From Symbiodinium natans (Eukaryota; Sar; Dinophyceae; Suessiales; Symbiodiniaceae), in the NCBI GenBank assembly GCA_905221605.1, contig CAJNDS010002520.1, forward strand, positions 308,501 to 372,500: DNA of 64,000 nucleotides. The letters are read 5' to 3'. Of this stretch, positions 1-10,569 are shown one piece after another; position 1 is the first letter of the stretch, and the number at the start of each line of letters is the position of its first letter. Made by a program: the position numbers and the translations under genes. The notes under the pieces were generated by a model, which worked only from the letters and a program-made list of their open reading frames with translations, made no database searches and was not told where the DNA came from.

Positions 1-12
1 CTAATTCCACAG

Positions 13-235
13 GGGCGTGCCCTTCTTTGGCATGAAACATCTTTAGCGCGGCAGTAAGTTCTGAATGTGGCTGTTTCACGGCCCTCTGGTGAACAGGAAG
101 GGATCCCGTATGGAGCCCGAAGAGCATAGGAACCTGACATCTCTTCCCCCTAGAGCCGAGGCCAACCTTGCCCGCAGGGAACCTGGAGCGAGCAAGGAGG
201 CTGGTCCAGGAACCTCTACCTCTGTTGGGGTTTAG
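13..235 (+). CDS. Two phase-matched exons, unknown protein
   Basis: Exon 13-53 follows CCACAG and ends at a consensus donor GTAAGT; only one frame is open (GRALLWHETSLAR). The second exon starts at 154 after a pyrimidine-rich CTTCCCCCTAG and continues in the matching phase (AEANLARREPGASKEAGPG) to a TAG at 233-235 inside a TTTAGGG-like sequence. A donor at 224 (GTTGGG) could end it earlier. The gene begins upstream of the window. I do not recognise the protein. Confidence 0.45.
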
Positions 236-658
236 GGTGTAGATATAGACCTTTCAGAGAACCTAACTACCACCCCCCCCCCTCCTCTCGTGTGGAGTGG
301 AACCAGCCTTGCCTGCGGTTTAGGGCCGACATACTACCCACAGAAAGGCTTTAAATTCAGGTCAAGGGTCGCACAGTCTACCCCAGACCCAGACCCGGCA
401 GCCTCATTTTTGGGCCCCGTTTCGGCTTGCTGTAGACTTAGGGCCGGACGTAGCGCTTAGGGGGGTCTTTCCGGACATGAAGTCTTAAACTCTTAAACCC
501 TGCACATGAACCCTAAGCCACCTACCGTCACCTACGCGGAACAGGATAAACAATGCCCTCAGACATCTTCCTCATGCACACCCTAAACCGGTGATTGCGC
601 CCACCCTTTTGCTATTTCGGGAGTAAGGTGTCATGACTGAAGATGTCTGATGTTGCAG
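236..658. other. Spacer without recognised gene
   Basis: Contains a C-run near 272-282 and scattered single telomere-like heptamers. I see no convincing exon, RNA gene or inverted-repeat element. Confidence 0.4.
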
Positions 659-746
659 AGCCAAGGAGGCTAAGGAGACATCAGCATTCACGGAGCCCGA
701 AGGAGCCCCCAAAACCATCCAAAACAGCCCTGGTGTTGAGGCTTGA
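659..746 (+). CDS. Terminal-type exon, charged tail
   Basis: Acceptor TGATGTTGCAG is followed by 28 codons rich in Ala, Glu, Lys and Pro (AKEAKETSAFTEPEGAPK) and a TGA at 744-746. Third positions favour G/C. The composition suggests a disordered C-terminus. Upstream exons are not identified and no family is recognised. Confidence 0.5.
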
Positions 747-1861
747 CCTCGGTGCTGGATTGCAAGAACTGTGACGAAAGGCGGGGGGTATCTAAACCCC
801 AAACCCTGAACCCTGGACTCAGGCCCTGAACCCTGAACCCTGAACCCTGAACCCTAAACATGACAAGAGGTGAATGTCTCAACCTCGGGGTTCTTGGGCT
901 GGACCATCGGGTTTCCAGCTTGTTTTGGGGCGGTTTCGGTTCGGGCTTAGGACGCTTTAGGGACATCATAGGGTTTGGGGTTCAGGAGTAAGGGTAGGGT
1001 TTCGGGTTTTGCTTCGGCTTGTGCCTTGCCCTTACAAGGGGAAATATTTGTATATGGGGCCCTGAAGCGAATAGTTGTGGGCCACTTACTGGAGGTGCAC
1101 GTTACTGGAGGTGCATGTGAATATGAACCACCCTGAGCATAACACGGGCGGGTGGTCTCTCCATCGTAGTGTCTTCCCGTCCTGCGTTTTCGTGTCGCCT
1201 GCCATGTTAGGGTGTTTTTTTGGCGGCTCGGGGTTTGACGTTTCGGGTTTCGCAATGTTGAAGCCGAAGCATCCTGAATGAAGCTTCCTGTACTTACCCT
1301 CCCAAAAAGGCCAAGCCTGTCAAGCCTAAACCCTAAAACCTAAACCCTCCTGAGGCTCCTTGGACCCTTTTTCGTTTGGGCGGTTTTTAGGGCCAAGTTC
1401 GGGGCCTTGAGGGTGTAGTGTTTAGGGGTGGGAGTGGGAGTTCAGGGGGTTTAAGGTGTTAGTGATGAGGCGCATGAGGCGCTACAGAAAAAAGTGGCCG
1501 GAGGTACGTGTGTCCCATGGAGGGAACGATTCGCTTCGCCACCATCGACCAGCCTTGCCCTCCAGGACCAGAACCATTGGGGTTCAGGGTCCTTTTTCGA
1601 AACCCTAGAAGCCCCAAACCCTGTGTTTCTATGGGGGAAGGGAGTGATGGTTCACAAACCTGGGCCTCTTTAATTCCCATCCTCTCAGGCTGCGCAAGTC
1701 ATCTGTTTGTTGGGGGGGAGGGCGAGGAATTCTTGAGATCTTTGGGGGTTGCTTCCCAGGGCTCCAGTGTGGCCTGATTCGTCGTCAAAGGTGATGTGAG
1801 GCCTGGGATGCATCTCAAGGGCAGCATCATAGCAGGGGTCTGAGAATGAGCCGCCGAACAG
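747..1861. other. Spacer with short CCCTGAA/CCCTAAA run
   Basis: A short run of CCCTGAACC units occurs near 797-858. Open frames exist on both strands but none has both splice support and coding-like third positions. A small exon ending at a GTACGT donor near 1499 is possible but not annotated. Confidence 0.35.
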
Positions 1862-1915
1862 TATGACCGGGCAACCGAAGACTTTTGCTGGAGCTTTGGT
1901 GGCTACATTACGGAG
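1862..1915 (+). CDS. Single internal exon, unknown protein
   Basis: Eighteen codons (YDRATEDFCWSFGGYITE) lie between CCGAACAG and a consensus donor GTAAGC; phase 0 at both ends. The acceptor has a weak pyrimidine tract. An antisense open frame also spans this interval, so strand is not certain. Confidence 0.4.
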
Positions 1916-2067
1916 GTAAGCTGGGAGCGAGAGAGACGCACCCATCATCTAAACTCTTCCGAGGGTTCTGAAATTGCATATCTGACAGCAGTAGTGCCAC
2001 GTCACGCACAACCTGCGCTTGAAGATGGCAAGCAAAAAGCTGAGAGCCAAGCACTGACACGCTGCAG

Positions 2068-2325
2068 GAGCGAGTCCAACCGACGTTTGCGCCCCGATTG
2101 CATGGACTTCCCTCAACCTCGGGATGCTCCCCCTTATACTAACAGTCCTTAATAGGGAATATATAGTACCCTCGGTATTTATAGTCCTTACTATAGGACT
2201 TCTTTAGTATAAGGGGGGGACATCCCAACCTAAGCCCTTAAACCCTATAAGCCCTAACTGGGGGGCTTCCATTCTGATCTCTTGGGGCGAGCTCTTCGAG
2301 CCGGAAATGCTGCTGTACTGGGCCA
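2068..2325 (+). CDS. Two exons interrupted by an inverted-repeat element
   Basis: Exon 2068-2125 follows CACGCTGCAG (ASPTDVCAPIAWTSLNL). Inverted-repeat element A1 starts at 2121. If splicing uses the GC donor inside its GGGAT|GCTCCC end and the AG at 2250-2251, the phase joins to exon 2252-2325 (WGASILISWGELFEPEMLL), which ends at a GTGCTT donor. The second exon is hydrophobic and has a coding-like third-position pattern. The intron (2126-2251) would consist almost entirely of A1. No family recognised. Confidence 0.5.
2121..2226. mobile_element. Family A introner-like element, copy 1
   Basis: Near-palindromic. The left end GGGATGCTCCCCCTTATACT is mirrored on the right by TATAAGGGGGGACATCCC. 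The inner segment is also palindromic around AGTCCTTA..TAGGACT. Flanks CCTCAACC and CCTAAGCC may be a decayed 8-bp target duplication. It sits directly between two exons. Confidence 0.7.
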
Positions 2326-2883
2326 GTGCTTACCTTGCCTTTCCCACCCCCCCCCCCCCCCCCCCAACACAAAAAAAAAAGCATCTAAGAGTCCTTGCCA
2401 TGGAGAGGAATCCTTACATAAAAGCCCTAAAGCTGAGGGTTTGGGGTCTTAAGGTGTGCAGAACCGACCCTAAGGCTCGAGCGTAGCTACGTTTTGGTTT
2501 GTCGTTGTGTTAAGAATTCCTTCGCCCAGCTCCGAAAACGTTCGGTGAAGCAGGGAGTGGGGGATTGTATGGCAATCTGGGTACTCAATCCCCGCACAGA
2601 CCCCCGTTGAATCGTGCGCATATTTGCTCCCCTACTCCCAGCAAGAAGAAGAGCCCTAAGCCCTAAAACGCTAACCTTTGAGCTGTTGGGAAGAAGCCAC
2701 CACACTCGATTCCATCTCCTTCCCGATGCTTCGGGTCCCACCTCCCCGTGTCCTAAGTCCCGAGTGCACACATGGGGCATGAAAGGCTTCATGGGCTCTC
2801 ATCCTGTTTCAGGGCAAGCGTTTAGAGTTTCAGAGTTCCCACCTAAACCCTTTGCGGTTCAGGGTGTCCAGGTTTCTTCGCAG

Positions 2884-2966
2884 GTTGCCTGTGCATCATC
2901 ACACTACTACCCCCGCCCCCAACCACTCCCCAAGAAGCGACGAAGCCAATCCACCGCAAAATCCCC
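2884..2966 (+). CDS. Internal exon, basic/proline-rich segment
   Basis: Acceptor TTTCTTCGCAG and donor GTGAGC bracket 27 codons plus two bases (ASSHYYPRPQPLPKKRRSQ). The KKRR cluster could be a nuclear localisation or processing signal; that is inference. Neighbouring exons are not linked by phase. Confidence 0.45.
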
Positions 2967-2999
2967 GTGAGCTGGAGCCCAAAACCCCTGAACACCCCA

Positions 3000-3032
3000 A
3001 CCCTAAACCCTAAACCCTAAACCCTAAACCCC
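3000..3032 (+). repeat. Telomere-type array (CCCTAAA)n
   Basis: About four tandem CCCTAAA units. Similar arrays follow at about 3463-3512 and 3622-3667, the last ending just before the acceptor TGTTCAG of exon 3673. Confidence 0.9.
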
Positions 3033-3113
3033 TGTTCCTCACAGGCTACGAAAACTCGCAGGGTTGGGACTGCCCCCAGGCCAGAATCCGAAGTCGGCAC
3101 GTCCTTGTTTCAA

Positions 3114-3130
3114 GGGGAGAGAGAGAGAGA

Positions 3131-3170
<40 letters not shown>

Positions 3171-3182
3171 AAAAAAGAGAGG
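3114..3182 (+). repeat. GA-rich microsatellite
   Basis: Runs of GAGAGA with GGGA and AAAG interruptions. Open frames across it are low-complexity artefacts. Confidence 0.9.
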
Positions 3183-3542
3183 TAGGTTTGTTTGTTTTTG
3201 TGTTGGCTTCTTGGGGGCTTCAGGGCTTCCCAAGCTAAGCTTCAGGGTTTTAGGATGCAGAAGGAGTTAAAGGGTGCAGCTTCGAGAAAAATTTGGCTTT
3301 ATTTGTTGCGAGAGCTTGCCCTTGCCCGAGCAAGTGCCCCCGAGCAAGTATTCTGGAGCCATATAGCGGCTCTGAGGCTTCAACTATTCTATGGTTCTTG
3401 CATCTTAAACCTAGAGCCGGTACGTTCTATCATCAGTTGGGTTGGCCATTCAAGCAGAAGCCCTAAACCCTAAACCCTAAGCCCTAAACCCTAAACCCTA
3501 AACCCCAAACCCAGGGATGCGCATCCACAGCCGTGTTTGCAG

Positions 3543-6230
3543 ATTGTTCGGAGAGACCTCGGCTTGCTTCCTTTGCACAGTGCGTCGGGTAAATACGCCT
3601 GTTGCTGAAACCCAAAGAGCCCCTAAACCCTAAACCCTAAACCCTAAACCCTAAACCCTAAACCCTGTTCAGGGCTATGGCTGTGGACCGGCCACAACGT
3701 CGTTCACCCAGCCACTCGGTATTTGCAAAAGCTTTCTTGCATGTGGACTTCAAGCAGCACGTTGAGGGTTTTTGTTTTGGCAGCCTCGGCTTCCACTAGG
3801 CTTATGAGCCAGGATCAAAACTATGGTAATCGCGGTTTTATCTAAGTAGGACAGTTGCATGCTGAAGCGTCACAAAAGACCCTGTAAAGCGACGGGGAGC
3901 ATTGAAAAGCGACGCCCCTTGAAACCCTTGTAAAGCGACGGGGAACACTGAGAAGCGACGCCCCCCACTGCGCGACCTAGGCCCGACCTCTAGAGTCTTG
4001 ACGGTCGCTCATGTGTACATATATATATATATAATATGTGTGTATATGGATATATGTATATATGTATACATATACAAAGAAGATAACATACCACAACATC
4101 GTATGATATAGTGCAGAGATGTTATGGTATGTTCTGTTGCGTGTTATTGTTTTAAAAAGATACGCAATGCGCGGGAACGGGACATTAACCCAATCCCCAC
4201 ACGTCCTGAGCGTTCCTATAGGCCCTTAGCTGTAGATTCTTGAGGGCTCTGAGTTGCATATTCTGTGTCAGTGTGTGTGCACGTGTGTGTTTGTGCTTTC
4301 GATGTTCTTCATGGTCCCCCGCCCACTCCTCGTTGCCACGGAGCTGATACCTAAAGAACCTCCTGCCTAATATCATCCATATCCAAACCTTTATCCCCCC
4401 TAAACCGCCTCTTGTAGGGCCTCGACCCCTACCGCTCGACCCTCCGCAACGCAGGGGGCCATGGGCCTCAGACCTGGCCGAGCGCCGCACATAAAACTAC
4501 GGAGATGAAGCGAAAAGAGGGCTTAGGGTAAAGTTGCAAAACAAGTCAAGCCCCCCCCCCCCCCAAAAAAAAAAAAAAAAAAGAAGTAAAATAATACGTA
4601 GATAAATAAGAATCAGCTGTCCCAGGTACGACTTCTACTGCGAGGCAGGCTTCTGGTGCAAGGTGCGGACGATCCCGGCGGAGACCCGGAACCTCCTCTG
4701 CCCTGCAGGTGCCTGAAGGGTTGAGGGTTCAGGGTTCCCACGATTCCCCTATATCCCCCTTGGGAATTATTTTCTATTTTTGTTTATATGAACCCAAGAG
4801 GATATCAAAAATATTGTTTTTATTAAGGTTCCAGGGGGAGTATAGTCCCAAGACTCGAGATTTCAAGCTTCTGGCTTGTTGGCTCAGGGTTTTCGGATGT
4901 CTGGGTCCGTTTAGGGCATCATGGTTCAGGGATGTTTAGGGCCTAGGGCTTGCGGATGTTTTGGGTTTAGGTGGCTCTTCTGTCAGGGGGATGATCCGCA
5001 AAATCCGCCAAAGGCACAGATCGCCTGCTAGCATCTCCCCTTTAGAACTCATGATGGTAGGCTTTATGTGTGAAGATATTGACTTATTGCGTTCTCTCTG
5101 TTCGCTCTCTTCACATTAACTAACCCGTAATGCCAATGAACAAGGAACAAGATGCGATAAATCAGAATGTTGGTTCTGGTTTTTCATCGAGAAACGATAG
5201 AAATGAGAAGATGCATGAATTTTATAACTGGGCTTTCGAATAAGCCAAAGAAAAGATGAAACCGATGAGGGGGATTTCATTTGTGACTTTTACTTTCTAG
5301 CGCTCTTCAGTACCTTCATGAACAAAATGCAGGATTCCATGTCATTTCACTCACTTCTCTAAACCTTTCATGTGTTAACAGGTTCTTTTCAACTCAGCAT
5401 CCCATATTCCAGGGTTTAGGATTTTCGAATGGGGTTGCTCTGGGTAAACCCTGGGCCCTAAGCCCTAAGCCCTAAACCAAGCTCCTAGAGCCGAAGGAAG
5501 AAATCCCTTCACAGATTTTGAGCTTAAGAGCTCCCGTGATAAGGGCTATGAGGTTTAGGGTTTAGGGTTTAGGGTTTAGGGTTTAGGGTTTAGGGTTTAG
5601 GGTTTAGCAAAAAGGGTTTAGGGTTTTAGGGTTTAGGGTTTAGGGTTTAGGGTTTAGGCAACGACTCAAGCCTCTCCCTGCAGGCTACTACTGCAAGCGC
5701 GAGACTGGTGAGTCAGGCGGATCAGGCCCGCCTTTCGACAAACCAGGGGGGAGGGGTGGAGGGGCGGGAGAGGGGGTTGGGGGCTAGGTTCAGTGACCCT
5801 CGTTAATGGTGCAGGCTTGCGCTGGGCATAGGGTCCTTTCCGAGCCACACGCACGTCGCCTTCTCTCGGGGACCTCTTGCTTGGTGCATCATCCCCTCAT
5901 AGAGTGGAACCACCAACCCCGCTGAGATTTTGACAATTCCCGTCATTATATGAATCAAACGGAATGGGAACATTTGCTACTGGGTATGATTGAATCGGGG
6001 TAGTGGTGGCGGGGCGCTAAAGATGAGGGAGGGGAGTCGTGTTTGAGTCTGTCTGTGTGAGTTGTGGAAGATGCAAACTAGCGAACCTCTTGCTTTACAA
6101 CAGAGCTTTGTTGGAGGGCAAGTCGGTGAGTGTCAGGACGAAGATCCTTCCGATGCCCTCCCGACTACTTCTGCCCGGAGGCGGCCGTTCTACTCCACGT
6201 TGCCCTATGGTTGCTCGGGGGTTGCTTGAC
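3543..6230 (+). CDS. Five-exon segment of a cysteine-rich, probably extracellular protein
   Basis: Exons 3543-3588, 3673-3718, 4626-4708, 5684-5707 and 6137-about 6230 have good acceptors, donors GTAAAT, GTATTT, GTGCCT and GTGAGT, and all four junctions agree in phase. The product reads LWLWTGHNVVHPATR, then YDFYCEAGFWC, NLLCPAGYYCKRETG and RCPPDYFCPEA. The CPAGYYC / CPPDYFCPE pattern resembles GCC2/GCC3 (ephrin-receptor-like) cysteine repeats of secreted or surface proteins. The LWLWTGHN stretch alone recalls Erv/QSOX sulfhydryl oxidases, but no CxxC is visible, so I do not adopt that. Introns hold telomere arrays (3622-3667, 5552-5659), a TA tract and poly-C/A runs. The 3' end is not defined. 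Confidence 0.55.
4019..4075. repeat. TA/GTATA microsatellite
   Basis: Alternating TA with TG interruptions, inside the intron between exons 3673-3718 and 4626-4708. Confidence 0.85.
4709..5683. other. Long intron, mostly featureless then telomere array
   Basis: Between donor GTGCCT and acceptor TCTCCCTGCAG. The 5' half is AT-richer unique sequence with no supported exon. About 5551-5659 is a TTTAGGG array (some 13 units with one AAAAGGG interruption) ending 25 bases before the acceptor. Confidence 0.6.
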
Positions 6231-6798
6231 GCAGGAGCACCGGCAAAACCTTCAACAGAGATAGCAGTGCCAAAGCTCAGAAAACATGGCGCTTTCACTA
6301 ATTCTACTGCAAGGAACTTGCCATCAGGGCGGCGAACACAGTTATCCCACACACCTGTCAGACCAGCTCACTTCTATAGCCTACTCGCGAACATGGCGGT
6401 TTAGGCAGCTGTTGAGATGGGCCTGGGAGCTGGCAACGGTTTCGCATGGTGCAGATCGTGACCCGCTTGGATCTGCATGCACGGTCCTGAACCCGCAAGT
6501 CTCAAAACTCTATTGCCTAGTTTCATTTTAATCCATGCCTCTCGCTTTCCCCCCCCCCCCCCCCCCCCCCCCCACACTTGGCCGACTAGCCCCTCACCCT
6601 TCTGCAAGTGAAGTATAGTGATCTACCCCACACCCTTGTCATGCTATTCCCTGCACGACAAACCTGGCATATGCGGTTCGCACATCACACCATCAACATC
6701 ACGAGCCTGTACAGTTCTCTTCCAAGACCCGAAGGTGGCACGTGCTTCTTTGGAACAGAAAGGGGCTTCCCAAACCCGACACCCCCGCCAGGGCACAG

Positions 6799-6863
6799 CG
6801 GCAGAGGACGTTCGGGTGGACAACCAGCTCGTCGTTGTGCTGCACAACGTGCCTTTGCTCTGA
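6799..6863 (+). CDS. Terminal-type exon
   Basis: After the acceptor GGGCACAG the frame reads AEDVRVDNQLVVVLHNVPLL and stops at TGA 6861-6863. Third positions are mostly G/C and composition is globular. It may end the cysteine-rich gene upstream or a different gene; no phase link could be made. Confidence 0.5.
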
Positions 6864-7429
6864 ACTTGGGGCTTTGGGCCTCGGGTTCGCGGTTTGGGGT
6901 TTAGGGTCGGCACCAGACTGGCCGACTTGGGGGGAGGGGGGAGGGGGGAGTTTAGGGTTTAGGGGATTAGGGCCTCCGCAGTCCAGTCCGGGATGAAGAA
7001 GGGATGGGGTTTGGGGTTTGGGGGGAGGTGTGGGGGGCGGGAGCTCACGAGCCGCACAACTCCACTTTTGTGGAGGGGGCCTCGTTGAGTCTGAGTCACC
7101 CCATGGTTCCAATGAGCTGCCCTAAACCCTAAAAATCTTCCCGGCAAGGTCTTCGAGTCCATTCAGCGACCCTTACAGGATCGGAAATGGACTGATGGAC
7201 CCGGCAGCCAGGGCATGAAAGCCGTAAAACCTAAACCCTAAACCGAAGTATTACACTCCCGAGAATTTTACACGCGGAAGCTGGGCGGGTGAAGTGCTGT
7301 TTTGTCCTCGCGCCGCCCTCAGAAGTGGGGAAGGGTGCCAGACTTCTGGTCCAGGAGTTTCAGGCAAAAGCCTTTCACAGCTTTAGCTTCCGAGAGGGCG
7401 ATCGGAGTCACCTCGTGCCTTTTTCCCAG

Positions 7430-7690
7430 GTGCAGTCCCGGGTGGAGATCGTGACGCAGCCAGACCTGTGCCTCTTCAGCAGCCATCCCGACATGCGCAA
7501 GCCCTCACCCCTACACTACACGCAACACCCCTACACCCTTACTCCCAGAAACCCCAGACCTTTGAGCACATGAGCCCTCAAACCCTGTAATGTTTAGTCC
7601 ATGCAGGACTCGTGGCTCCATGTGCCGCATCTGCAGCGACGAGTTACCTCCAGGAGTCTTCGACTTGACTGCCTGCCACTCTGCCGAAAG
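7430..7690 (+). CDS. Two exons joined by a GC-AG intron
   Basis: Exon 7430-7494 follows TTTTTCCCAG and encodes VEIVTQPDLCLFSSHPDM. The phase continues only if the intron starts at GCGCAA (7495) and ends at CATGCAG (7606), giving TRGSMCRICSDELPPGVFD in the next exon, whose donor is unresolved. GC donors are known in dinoflagellates. The CRIC.DE spacing could be part of a zinc-binding module, but too little is visible to say. Confidence 0.5.
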
Positions 7691-7699
7691 GGTTTTCTG

Positions 7700-8070
7700 T
7701 GGTTTCGAGATTCACGGTTCAAGGTTTACAGTTTATATGGACTTAGGGAATGAAAAATAATGCTTGGACTCGTGCCAGGCTCAGGCTTACCATAGCGGTG
7801 TGTGCTTTATGGTTTGGTGGTTGCGGACTGGGAGAACCACAGGTATAAACTTCTGTTTGCGGTAGCTGTAAGGAGACACGGTCGCTTCTTGCGCTTTTTG
7901 CTGCTGCACAGCCGCTACCGTGATGTTGCAGCGTCCCAGGGTTTGGAGTAGGCCTTAGCAAAAACCCAAGGCCAAAAACCTAGAGCTTCCCTAAGCCCGA
8001 AATACCCTAAACCCTGACCCCTTAAGCCCTCCATCGACCCCAGCAAAGCCGCCTGAGCCTGCGTCTTCAG
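7700..8070. other. Gene-free interval
   Basis: Mixed sequence with a few telomere-like heptamers near 8000. I see no supported exon or repeat element. Confidence 0.4.
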
Positions 8071-9947
8071 AGGCCGGCCTTGTGGCCAGATTGCTTCTTG
8101 GCCTTCAAGGTCAATTTACCGCCCCTCCACAAGTAGGGCTCGCAGGGTTTGTACAGGGTTTACATAGCGCTGTAAAGGGTTTTGGAAGTAGGAAGGTTTT
8201 GGGTTCAGGGTCCTTGAGGTGAGTTAGATCTCTGACCGGTGTGTGAGATTTTGCTTTTCGGCCTGCTTGGATAGGGCCTATAAGGCTTAGGGTAGAGTGT
8301 TCGCTTCTGTGTGTCAGATTAACCGCGCCTGTACCCCAACTCCATTAGCTGATCGGAGCATCCCATTGGACACTCTACCCTATCAAGTGGTTGTCCACAA
8401 CAACAGGACCTGCGCCTACGAGTCCAATGTTTACGTAGGGGTTTAGGGGTTTAGGGGTTTAGGGGTTTAGGGGTTTAGGGGGTTTAGGGGTTTAGGGGTT
8501 TACGGGTCTAGGGGTTTAGGGGTTTAGGTGGTTTAGGGGTTTAGGGGTTTAGGGGTTTAGGGTTTATAGGGTCTATAGTCTATAGGGTCCAGGGTTTAGC
8601 CCGTGACTAGCGACCCAGGTCCCTCTCTCCTACTTTGTCGAGCTGGCCGCGCTCGCGCCCCCAGCGCTGGGTTTGGGCTGTGTGGGTCATGTAATAAGGC
8701 ATGTGGCTTAGGCTATTTTGGGGGTACTGGTGTTGACACTTCTGTTCCTATTTGAGAAAGCCTTTCGGTTCTTGCCTGAGACTTTTGTTCTTACCTGAGA
8801 CTGAATACCCACATTGTGGGTTTTATTCGTTTAAGCTTCTGACCGGCAACCCAGTGTTAAGGGTTTGGGTCGGGTCTTGAGTCTCCATGTTTTGTTGTGC
8901 GGCTACGTTGTTTTGTGTTTCTTACAGAGTCCTATGTCTTGTTATGTTCTTGATCGGGCAAGCGAAGATCGACAAGGCATGTGCGCCATGGAGCACGCCA
9001 AGTCACCTACCACGTAAAGCCAAGGTCCCCCCCCCCCTTCCTTTTGGTTGAAATGGATACGGTTTGGGATGTTCCCCCTTATACTAACAGTCCTCAATAG
9101 GGATCATAGTACCCCTATGCTGATCCCTACTCACGACTGTTAGGGGGGGAACATCCCAAGATGTGGTCATTTGTAAAAGCCTTCATGATTTGTTTACCTC
9201 CAAGGCGAGGGCTAAGTGCCTTTCAACGCCAACGGGTCCTAGAATGTTTTAGGGTTTATGGTTTAGGGTTCCTTCAAGGGTCCTTCACTCTGAACAAGCA
9301 ACCACTAAGAACATCCTTAAACATATCACGCCCTCCAGCACCAGGTCAGGGAACAACCGTCGGTTGGCCTACAATGAAACGGAGTGGCCCGCACCTGGCC
9401 TTTGTCAGCCAGGTTGCTCGTTGGGTCTTCGAGCTATGAAGAAGGATTCCAGCACACAAGATGTGGATTGCTTGCTTGCTATTATTTGCTTAAGAACCCC
9501 AAAAGAATGAAAAACAATAATCCCTATATTGCCCTTTCGGGGTTCTTAAGTAGCTTGTGTTCTTGGGGAGGGGGGGGGAATTTGAGGGGTAAGCTTCGGC
9601 GCCTTCCGATTTTCCAGGGGGTGAGTTGGGTTAGCCTGTTTGCGTACTGGAGTTGTTTAGGGCCTTGGGGAGCTTGGGCTCATAATCGGGGCCTCTCTCC
9701 TCAGCCGAGCCATATGCTTCAAGAGCTAAAGTAGTTCACCAAGTGGTCATCATGTGTGGCGAAGTTCCGAGATTGGTTGAATGATTACCCGGATTTCATG
9801 GGTCGAACTCTATACTTTCTGAAGCACTGCACCCCAAAGCCCCTATGGACCCTTAAATTCCCACACGAGGGGCGCCATGACGAAAATGATGGAGGGTGCG
9901 GGGTGAACGCGCACCCTGACCCTAAAATGGCCCCAATTACCACCTAG
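8071..9947 (+). CDS. Four to five phase-matched exons, unknown protein
   Basis: Exons 8071-8109, 8349-8434, 8619-8670 and 9345-9412 agree in phase at all three junctions. The product includes AGLVARLLLGLQ, SIPLDTLPYQVVVHNNRTCA (with an N-glycosylation sequon NRT), VPLSYFVELAALAPPAL and GQGTTVGWPTMKRSGPHLAF. A possible last exon, 9735-9947 (FRDWLNDYPDFMGRTLYFLK), is open to TAG 9945-9947. Introns hold a TTTAGGGG array (8435-8570), element A2 (9064-9159) and element G1 (about 9466-9556). Hydrophobic patches and the sequon suggest a secreted or membrane protein. Confidence 0.6.
8435..8570 (+). repeat. Variant telomere array (TTTAGGGG)n
   Basis: About fifteen 8-bp TTTAGGGG units, a base longer than the canonical heptamer. 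The array starts immediately at the donor GTAGGGG of exon 8349-8434. Confidence 0.9.
9064..9159. mobile_element. Family A introner-like element, copy 2
   Basis: TTGGGATGTTCCCCCTTATA on the left is answered by GGGGGGAACATCCCAA on the right, with an internal AGTCCTCAATAGGGAT palindrome. Flanks GATACGGT and GATGTGGT may be a diverged 8-bp target duplication. It lies inside the intron between exons 8619-8670 and 9345-9412. Confidence 0.7.
9466..9556. mobile_element. Family G element, copy 1
   Basis: Inverted arms GCTTAAGAACCCC and GGGGTTCTTAAG flank a core with AACAATAATCCCTATATT. Related copies lie at about 13416 and 51616. Confidence 0.6.
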
Positions 9948-10135
9948 GTAGGATTAGGAACTTGAAATACTTTATGTTTTTTGTTTTTGATTTTTAGAGG
10001 ATCATATTTAGGATTTTTTCAGAGGCTTTTCAGACATTGCCATTGGTCCCAGCCCAGGCACAAGAGGGTGAGCATTGGGTGGCCATGCCTGAGAACTACA
10101 GCCCCTTCCACGAAAGCATGGATGGTTGGGGAGTT

Positions 10136-10238
10136 GGGGGTTTCCGAAATTACAGGTACCTGTTTGGGGTCCTTATTTCGAAGGGAATCCTACTTTTCGT
10201 GGGTCTATATTAGGGGTCCTGTGTTTTTGTAAATCCCT
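10136..10238. mobile_element. Family B introner-like element, copy 1
   Basis: Starts GGGGGTTTCCGAAATTACAG, has an internal GGTCCTTATTTCGAAGGGA pseudo-palindrome, and ends GTTTTTGTAAATCCC, a degenerate complement of the start. Other copies or partial copies lie at about 10760-10900, 21108-21208, 26082-26192, 33608-33656, 35750-35840, 35947-36052, 41970-42033, 43437-43535, 43640-43732 and 63676-63822. Confidence 0.65.
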
Positions 10239-10432
10239 AGTTGAGTTTTGCTGTGGTTTCCTTGACCTTCACATTGCTGTATGGTCAACTGCGGTCCGCT
10301 TTTTGGATATACGAAGATGATACTATATAGGCCTGTTGTACACACGACACCTCCTTGAAGAATTGCCTATGTTTGGAGCTGAAGATGCGGTGCCAAGTCG
10401 TAGCCTCGAACGTCTGGAATAATGCCCGCCAG

Positions 10433-10569
10433 TCGGTCTTGTGCCTGATCTGGACAATCCTTGCAACAACGCACAAGCTTGGAAGCAGATGCTAGCCATG
10501 GTTTCCGTTGTTGCATACAACTCCGTGCTTCTTGGGCGTCCGCTAGATGCGCATGATTTGACAGTTTAA
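10433..10569 (+). CDS. Candidate terminal exon
   Basis: After CCCGCCAG the frame includes DLDNPCNNAQAWKQML and AYNSVLLGRPLDAHDLTV and stops at TAA 10567-10569. A second + frame (from ATGCGG at 10385) is also open and protein-like, and third positions are not decisive. Confidence 0.35.

Noticed and set aside
3673-3718. Erv/QSOX sulfhydryl oxidase call from LWLWTGHN
   Set aside because: No CxxC or second FAD-binding motif is present, and phase-linked downstream exons are cysteine-rich extracellular-type sequence.
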